Origin: Heliobacterium mobile
GTDB taxonomy: Bacteria > Bacillota > Desulfitobacteriia > Heliobacteriales > Heliobacteriaceae
Length of the DNA stretch: 64,000 bases
NCBI RefSeq assembly: GCF_009720735.1
Contig: NZ_WNKU01000004.1
Span: 62,001-126,000 of the forward strand
Direction: 5' to 3'
Position 1 is the first letter of the stretch; every line of letters begins with the position of its first letter. Positions 58,463 to 64,000 of this stretch are shown piece by piece. The notes under the pieces are model-generated. The model saw nothing but the letters and a program-made list of their open reading frames with translations, searched no databases and was not told where the DNA came from. The position numbers and the translations under genes are program-made.

Positions 58463-60292
58463 ATGGCAACTGCCGATGCGGCATTCAACCCGCGTGCGCA
58501 GGTCTTTGAATGGTTCAAAGACAAAGTTCCTGCCACCCGTGGCGCCGTGCTGAAAGCCCACATCAACCACCTGGGCATGGTAGCCGGTTTTGTTTCCTTC
58601 GTACTTGTTCACCACCTGAGCTGGTTAAGCGACCAAGTTCTGTTCGCTCCCACTCCGATTTTTTATGCTCGTTTGTATCAACTGGGTCTCGACGCTTCTG
58701 CTCGTAGCGCCGACGCTCTGATGGTCGCTCGCCTGCACTTGCTGGCCGCCATTATCTTCTGGATTATTGGTCACATCAAAACTCCTCGGGAAGATGAATT
58801 CCTCAAAAACGTATCTTTCGGTAAAACCCTCGTTGCTCAATTCCACTTCCTCGCTCTCGTTGCTACTCTCTGGGGCATGCATATGGCTTATATCGGTGTT
58901 CGTGGCGCTAACGGCGGCATCGTTCCCACCGGCCTGAGCTTTGATATGTTTGGACCCATCACCGGCGCTACCCTGGCTGGCAACCATGTCGCTTTCGGTG
59001 CGCTGCTCTTCCTCGGTGGTGTTTTCCACCATTTCGCTGGCTTCAACACGAAGCGCTTTGCTTTCTTTGAAAAAGATTGGGAAGCTGTTCTGTCCGTCTC
59101 CGCTCAAGTCCTGGCGTTCCACTTCGCTACTGTCGTGTTCGCCATGATCATCTGGAACCGTCCGGATCAGCCTATCCTCAGCTTCTACTTCATGCAAGAC
59201 TATGCTCTGTCCAACTACGCTGCTCCTGAAATTCGGGAAATCGCTTCTCAAAACCCTGGTTTCCTGATTAAACAAGTCATCCTGGGCCACCTGGTCTTCG
59301 GTGTCATGTTCTGGATCGGCGGCGTATTCCATGGCGCTCACTTCATGCTGCGCGCTACCAACGATCCCAAGCTGGCTGAAGCTCTGAAAGACTTCAAAAT
59401 GCTGAAGCGCTGCTACGACCATGACTTCCAGAAGAAATTCCTGGCTCTGATCATGTTCGGCGCTTTCCTCCCCATCTTCGTATCCTACGGTATCGCTACC
59501 CACAACACGATTGCTGACCTCCATCACCTGGCCAAAGCTGGCATGTTTGCCAACATGACCTACATCAACATCGGAACCCCGCTGCATGATGCGATCTTCG
59601 GCTCCCATGGCACCGTCAGTGACTTCGTCGCTGCCCATGCTATCGCCGGTGGCTTGCACTTCACCATGGTTCCCCTGTGGCGTATGGTGTTCTTCAGCAA
59701 AGTATCTCCCTGGACCACCAAAGTTGGCATGAAAGCTAAGCGGGACGGCGAGTTCCCCTGCTTAGGACCTGCTTACGGCGGTACTTGCTCCATCTCCCTC
59801 GTTGACCAGTTCTATCTGGCCATCTTCTTCTCCCTCCAAGTTATCGCTCCGGCTTGGTTCTACCTGGATGGCTGCTGGATGGGTTCCTTCGTTGCTACCT
59901 CCAGCGAAGTCTACAAACAAGCTGCTGAGCTCTTCAAAGCTAACCCCACATGGTTCTCCCTGCATGCTGTTTCTAACTTCACTTCTGAAGGTTACTTCAG
60001 CTACATCATCTCTCAAACCACTCGTATGTTCAAATACTACGATGGTCACCTGGTTCAAGCCCTGCTGGGCGCTCACTTCATCTGGGCCTTCACTTTCTCC
60101 ATGCTGTTCCAATATCGCGGATCCCGCGACGAGGGCGCTATGGTTCTGAAATGGGCTCACGAACAAGTTGGTCTGGGCTTTGCTGGTAAAGTGTACAATC
60201 GTGCGCTGAGCCTCAAAGAAGGTAAAGCTATCGGTACCTTCCTGTTCTTCAAGATGACCGTCCTCTGCATGTGGTGCCTCGCGATGGTGTAA
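58463..60292 (+). CDS. pshA: Heliobacterial reaction centre core protein PshA
   Basis: 609-residue type I reaction centre polypeptide that forms a homodimer around P800 and the FX [4Fe-4S] cluster. Eleven transmembrane helices; the FX ligands are C433 and C442 in FPCLGPAYGGTCS, a motif shared with PsaA/PsaB and PscA. The first six helices form the antenna domain, rich in histidines (for example H50/H51, H128, H189/H190), and the last five bind the electron-transfer cofactors. ATG 58463 has AAAGGAGG upstream. Codon use is strongly biased to GCT and GCC for alanine, as expected for a highly made protein. Confidence 0.98.
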   Translation: MATADAAFNPRAQVFEWFKDKVPATRGAVLKAHINHLGMVAGFVSFVLVHHLSWLSDQVLFAPTPIFYARLYQLGLDASARSADALMVARLHLLAAIIFWIIGHIKTPREDEFLKNVSFGKTLVAQFHFLALVATLWGMHMAYIGVRGANGGIVPTGLSFDMFGPITGATLAGNHVAFGALLFLGGVFHHFAGFNTKRFAFFEKDWEAVLSVSAQVLAFHFATVVFAMIIWNRPDQPILSFYFMQDYALSNYAAPEIREIASQNPGFLIKQVILGHLVFGVMFWIGGVFHGAHFMLRATNDPKLAEALKDFKMLKRCYDHDFQKKFLALIMFGAFLPIFVSYGIATHNTIADLHHLAKAGMFANMTYINIGTPLHDAIFGSHGTVSDFVAAHAIAGGLHFTMVPLWRMVFFSKVSPWTTKVGMKAKRDGEFPCLGPAYGGTCSISLVDQFYLAIFFSLQVIAPAWFYLDGCWMGSFVATSSEVYKQAAELFKANPTWFSLHAVSNFTSEGYFSYIISQTTRMFKYYDGHLVQALLGAHFIWAFTFSMLFQYRGSRDEGAMVLKWAHEQVGLGFAGKVYNRALSLKEGKAIGTFLFFKMTVLCMWCLAMV

Positions 60293-60319
60293 TGCCATCA
60301 ATGGCATAGTTCTTCACAC

Positions 60320-60352
60320 CCCCTGCGCCCTGAGAGGGGCGCAGGGGTTTTA
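60320..60352 (+). terminator. Terminator after pshA
   Basis: An 11-bp GC-rich stem (CCCCTGCGCCC, 60320-60330, with GGGCGCAGGGG, 60337-60347), followed by TTTTA. Confidence 0.88.
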
Positions 60353-60436
60353 TTCTCAATAAGGGAAAAAAATCGGCCTGATCCAGGCCAATGTGGCATA
60401 TATTTCCTCTAGAATATTTTTTGGGAGGTGGAGGCA

Positions 60437-61120
60437 ATGGCAAACGAAGTAAATTCCTATGGGACGCAAAAAGAACAAGTGCGGCAGTATTTTGACGGTG
60501 ACGCCTTCCAACGTTGGGCAGCCATCAGTAAAGGTGAAAGCAAGAACTTCGCACAACAAAAGCTGATTGAAGGAAGACAAGCCATCCACCGCTGCCTGTT
60601 GGATTGGATCGGGCCGATCAAAGGAAAACGACTGATTGATGCCGGTTGCGGCGCTGGATTATTGTCTGAAACCTTTGCCGATCAAGGAGCCATCGTCAAA
60701 GGGATTGATATATCACAGAAAATGATTCAAATGGCTCAAAATCGAAACCAAGGACGAGATAATCTCGAATTCGAAGTGAGCGATCTTCTCTCTGCTTGTG
60801 GAGAATATGATATACTCGTGTCAATGGATGTTGTAATCCATTACCCCTTATCGGACATGCCTAAGCTGTTAGGACACATTTTGTCCTTAACAAAAGAAAG
60901 AGCTTACATTTCTTTTGCCCCATCGACAGCGTGGTTTCGCTTCCTGAAGATGATTGGGGAGCGGATGTCCGGAAGTTCACGGACCACTAGTGCCTATCTA
61001 CATCCCATGACGGATATCGAAAGAATCTTGAATGAACTGGGCTATGAAATCACTCGCGAGAAGCTAGTTTCCAACATCATTTATAACTCGATGCTGTTGG
61101 AAATTAAGCCGAAGAGATGA
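60437..61120 (+). CDS. bchM: Mg-protoporphyrin IX O-methyltransferase
   Basis: 227-residue SAM-dependent methyltransferase that methylates the C13 propionate of Mg-protoporphyrin. The Rossmann glycine loop LIDAGCGAGLLSE (about residue 59) and VKGIDISQKMIQMA are clear, and SMDVVIHYP and YISFAPSTAWFRFLKMIGE follow. ATG 60437 has TGGGAGGTGG upstream; an in-frame GTG (60428) overlaps that site and is rejected. bchE follows at once, so BchM supplies its substrate. Confidence 0.95.
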   Translation: MANEVNSYGTQKEQVRQYFDGDAFQRWAAISKGESKNFAQQKLIEGRQAIHRCLLDWIGPIKGKRLIDAGCGAGLLSETFADQGAIVKGIDISQKMIQMAQNRNQGRDNLEFEVSDLLSACGEYDILVSMDVVIHYPLSDMPKLLGHILSLTKERAYISFAPSTAWFRFLKMIGERMSGSSRTTSAYLHPMTDIERILNELGYEITREKLVSNIIYNSMLLEIKPKR

Positions 61121-61134
61121 CTAGGAGGCTTGAC

Positions 61135-62835
61135 ATGCGCATACTGATGATCCAACCGAATTACCATTGTGGTGGCGCCGAGATAGCAGGCAATTGGCCG
61201 CCGAGCTGGGCAGCGTATATTGGTGGAACATTAAAAGCGGCTGGGTACACCAACATCAAGTTTATCGATGCCATGACAGAGGATCTTCCAGATGACGTGC
61301 TGGCCGAAATCATCAGGAAAAATCAACCTGATGTAGTCCTGGCGAGTGCAATTACGCCTATGATATATAAAGCCCAGGATACATTGCGGGTTGCTAAAGA
61401 AAGCAACCCTAACTGTAAGACCGTCTTGGGCGGTATTCACCCGACCTTTATGTACAGTCAAATACTGTCTGAAGCACCTTGGATTGATTATATTGTTCGC
61501 GGCGAAGGGGAAGAGATCGTCGTCAATTTGATGAATGTCATCGCCGCAGGAACAGACATTAAAGACCGCAAAGATGTCCTGGGGATTGCTTATTTGGAAG
61601 ACGGGAAAGTGGTGGCGACACCAGCCCATCCGCCGATTAAAGATTTGGACAGCCTCACACCGGACTGGAGCATCCTCGATTGGGATAAGTACATATATAT
61701 TCCTCTTAACACGCGCGTAGCCGTGCCGAACTTTGCCCGTGGATGTCCCTTTACCTGCCGCTTCTGCTCGCAGTGGAAGTTCTGGCGGACCTATCGCGTA
61801 CGGAACCCGAAAAAGTTTGTCGATGAAATCGAGACCCTCGTCAAAGATCATAAAGTAGGCTTCTTCATTTTGGCCGACGAAGAACCGACCATCAACCGCG
61901 ACAAATTCGTCGCCATGTGCCAAGAGCTGATCGACCGGAAACTGGATGTGCACTGGGGTATCAACACCCGCGTGACCGACATCCTGCGCGATGCTCACCT
62001 GCTTCCCTTCTATCGGAAAGCTGGTCTCGTACATATCTCCCTCGGTACGGAAGCAGCCACACAGATGAACCTAGACCGCTTCCGTAAAGAGACGACGATG
62101 GAAGAAAACAAACGTGCCATCGATATGATCAAGGCCAACGGTATGGTCGCCGAAGCCCAGTTCATCATGGGCTTAGAGAATGAAACCGTTGAAACGATTG
62201 AAGAAACGTTCCAATTGGCCCGCTACTGGGATGCCGACATGGTCAACTGGAACATGTACACTCCCTGGCCCTTCTCGGAACTCTTTGAAGAACTGGGCGA
62301 CAAGGTTGAAGTACGCGATTACTCAAAATACAACTTTGTCACACCCATTATGCAGCCAGACCACATGGATCGCGAAGACGTACTCAAAGGTGTCTTGAGA
62401 AGCTACGCTCGTTTCTACATGCGCAAGAGCTTCCTCGACTATCCTTTTATCAAAGATCCTTGGAAGCGGAAATACATGATGGGCTGCTTAAAAGCCTTCT
62501 TGAAGATGACAGCCTCGAAACGCTTCTATGACATCGGCCGGGTTAAGCGGAAAGGTCTCAGCACGGAAGTTGACCTTGGCTTCGACGAAAGCAAGATCGT
62601 TAGCAAGGAAGAGATCGCAAAGCTCAAAACGACACGTCCCGACTTGAAAGCTGATATGGATTTTGGCACGATCTCTGCCTGTGGTGCTCCGAAACAAGTC
62701 AGCCTCAACAACGTCTCTGCCTGTGGTGCCCCCAAAGACCTCGAAATCTCCGCTTGCGGCGCCCCACGGGACTTACCGTCTCTGGACAGCCAGCAAGATG
62801 ACAACACAGCAACGAGAGGCATGATGAAAATATGA
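61135..62835 (+). CDS. bchE: Anaerobic Mg-protoporphyrin IX monomethyl ester cyclase
   Basis: 566-residue B12-binding radical SAM enzyme that forms the isocyclic E ring of chlorophylls without oxygen. The N-terminal cobalamin-binding domain (about 1-150) is followed by the radical SAM core with C204, C208 and C211 (CPFTCRFC). The C-terminus ends in an unusual tail with three copies of SACGAP(K/R) (62671-62688, 62713-62733, 62746-62766) and a basic linker. ATG 61135 has AGGAGG 6 bases upstream; an in-frame ATG at 61117 overlaps the bchM stop. bchL overlaps the 3' end (ATGA). Confidence 0.95.
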
Positions 62836-63695
62836 TCATCGCGGTCTACGGAAAAGGCGGCGTTGGCAAGTCCACAACGACATCCAACTTGGCCGTGGCC
62901 ATTGCTAAAGAAGGCAAACGGGTCCTGCAGATCGGCTGCGACCCCAAAAGCGACTCCACCTTCACCATCGCCGGGAAAATGATCCCGACGGTGGTGGAGA
63001 TCCTCGATAAATTCAACTACCACTACGAGTCCATTGAGCCGGGAGACTTGATCTTTACCGGTTATGGCGGCGTCGATGTGGTAGAGACTGGTGGTCCTCC
63101 TGCCGGAAGCGGTTGCGGCGGCTATGTAGTCGGTGAGACTGTGAAACTCTTAGAGAAGATGGACGTCATGGCTAGGTATGATGTCATTCTTTTCGACGTG
63201 CTCGGTGACGTCGTTTGCGGCGGCTTTGCTACACCGCTGCAATATGCCGACCTCGCCTGTGTAGTATCTTCGAACGATTTTGATGCGCTCTTCGCCGCAA
63301 ACCGGATTTGCGAAAGCGTCGTTGAAAAAAACATGTCTGGTTACGATGTAAAAATGGCCGGAGTCATTGGCAATCGCTGCGATCAGGTCGATTTGCTGGA
63401 GACCTTTACCCGGCGTATTGAAACGCCCTTGATGGGCGTCGTCCCCCGGAAAGAAGAGATTCGCCAGTCCCGCGTAAAAGGGTACACCTTATTTGAACTG
63501 GAAGAGATGGGCGAACCGGTCCAAGACATGACCGCCGAATTTCGGAAAATGGCTCGCTATCTTCTCAGCAAACCGGACGGTGTCATCCCGAATGCGGTCG
63601 GGACCCGGGAGATGTTCGAACTCTTTAAAGGGGAGGACATGCCGTGGAAAGGGTCGAACGGGAAAACGGGTGCTTCCACACCTTCTGCCCAATAG
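62832..63695 (+). CDS. bchL: Protochlorophyllide reductase iron protein BchL
   Basis: 287-residue NifH-like ATPase of the light-independent protochlorophyllide reductase. It passes electrons from ferredoxin to BchNB. P-loop GKGGVGKST (7-15); the two cysteines that bridge a [4Fe-4S] cluster between subunits are C95 ([10 protein letters not shown]) and C129 ([10 protein letters not shown]). ATG 62832 overlaps the bchE stop by 4 bases. bchN begins inside its 3' end. Confidence 0.97.
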
Positions 63696-64000
63696 CCAGT
63701 GTCGCTTGGCTGCATCGTAAGATTAAAGACTCCTTTTTCTTAATCGTCGGAACGCATACCTGTGCACACTTTATCCAAACAGCGCTGGACGTCATGGTTT
63801 ACGCCCACTCCCGGTTCGGATTTGCTGTGCTGGAAGAATCTGACCTTGTCTCTGCCTCGCCGACAGAAGAGTTGGGCAAGGTGGTCCAACAAGTGGTCGA
63901 CGAATGGCACCCGAAAGTCATTTTCGTCCTCAGCACCTGCAGTGTGGACATCTTAAAGATGGATCTGGAAGTTTCCTGTAAGGATCTGAGCACTCGCTTC
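63644..64000 (+). CDS. bchN: Protochlorophyllide reductase subunit BchN, 5' part
   Basis: Partial gene running off the window: 119 codons are visible. It reads [19 protein letters not shown] from GTG 63644, with GGGGAGG 9 bases upstream, and continues [22 protein letters not shown], then [11 protein letters not shown]. This is the N-terminus of the NifD-like BchN, with cluster cysteines of the type found in FC (C15), TC (C40) and the STC near residue 101. It overlaps bchL by 52 bases in another frame, so the two are translationally linked. The BchB partner must lie downstream. Confidence 0.93.

Noticed and set aside
58625-59659. 344-codon open frame antisense to pshA
   Set aside because: It is a shadow of the strongly biased pshA codons; it has no ribosome site and its product has no recognisable motif.

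Overview
The window is a contiguous, gene-dense stretch of chromosome from a phototrophic, endospore-lineage Firmicute, almost certainly a heliobacterium. Its homodimeric type I reaction-centre gene (pshA, 609 codons with the two FX-cluster cysteines) and its bch and pet genes sit beside a long run of genes in the order known from the Bacillus origin region. The PshA length fits what I remember of Heliobacterium (Heliomicrobium) modesticaldum, but I cannot prove the species from the sequence alone.

Region 1 (about 1-49960) is the Firmicute housekeeping and sporulation backbone: gin/csfB, Orn/Lys/Arg decarboxylase, tmk, holB, yaaT (ricT), yabA, rsmI, abrB (reverse), metG, tatD, two yabE-like G5/3D proteins, rnmV, rsmA, yabG, ispE, spoVG, glmU, prs, ctc (L25), pth, mfd, prsA-like foldase, spoVT, spoVB, yabN, hup, yabO, yabP, yabQ, divIC, ppx/gppA. 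Lineage-specific insertions interrupt it: a molybdopterin oxidoreductase; glnK-amtB; a small siroheme/ferredoxin reductase; a GntR regulator with a MobA-like nucleotidyltransferase; two unrecognised proteins; a half-length ferritin-like protein; an amidoligase; a PRC-barrel protein; and an HD-domain/RlaP pair. The reverse-strand murT-gatD pair (peptidoglycan or lipid II amidation) closes the region. A 170-bp element with 13-bp terminal inverted repeats and a 6-bp flanking duplication lies between ppx and gatD and looks like a miniature transposable element.

Region 2 (about 50157-52000) holds three tRNA genes (initiator Met, elongator Met, Glu) followed by hemA. HemA uses Glu-tRNA as its substrate, so this is a fitting entry point to tetrapyrrole and bacteriochlorophyll synthesis.

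Region 3 (about 52205-64000) is the photosynthesis gene cluster: lipoprotein cytochrome c553 (petJ); the cytochrome bc complex operon (small membrane protein, petC, petB, petD, diheme cytochrome c, second small membrane protein); tspO; bchJ; bchG; pshA; bchM; bchE; bchL; and the 5' part of bchN, which runs off the end. Light energy trapped by PshA drives electrons that return through the Rieske/cyt b complex and cytochrome c553. The bch genes turn Mg-protoporphyrin into bacteriochlorophyll, with BchG esterifying the final pigment.

No rRNA, CRISPR array, complete insertion sequence or prophage was seen. Many genes use GTG or TTG starts chosen by strong Shine-Dalgarno sites. rnmV appears to use CTG. 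Promoter, terminator and start calls were made by eye.
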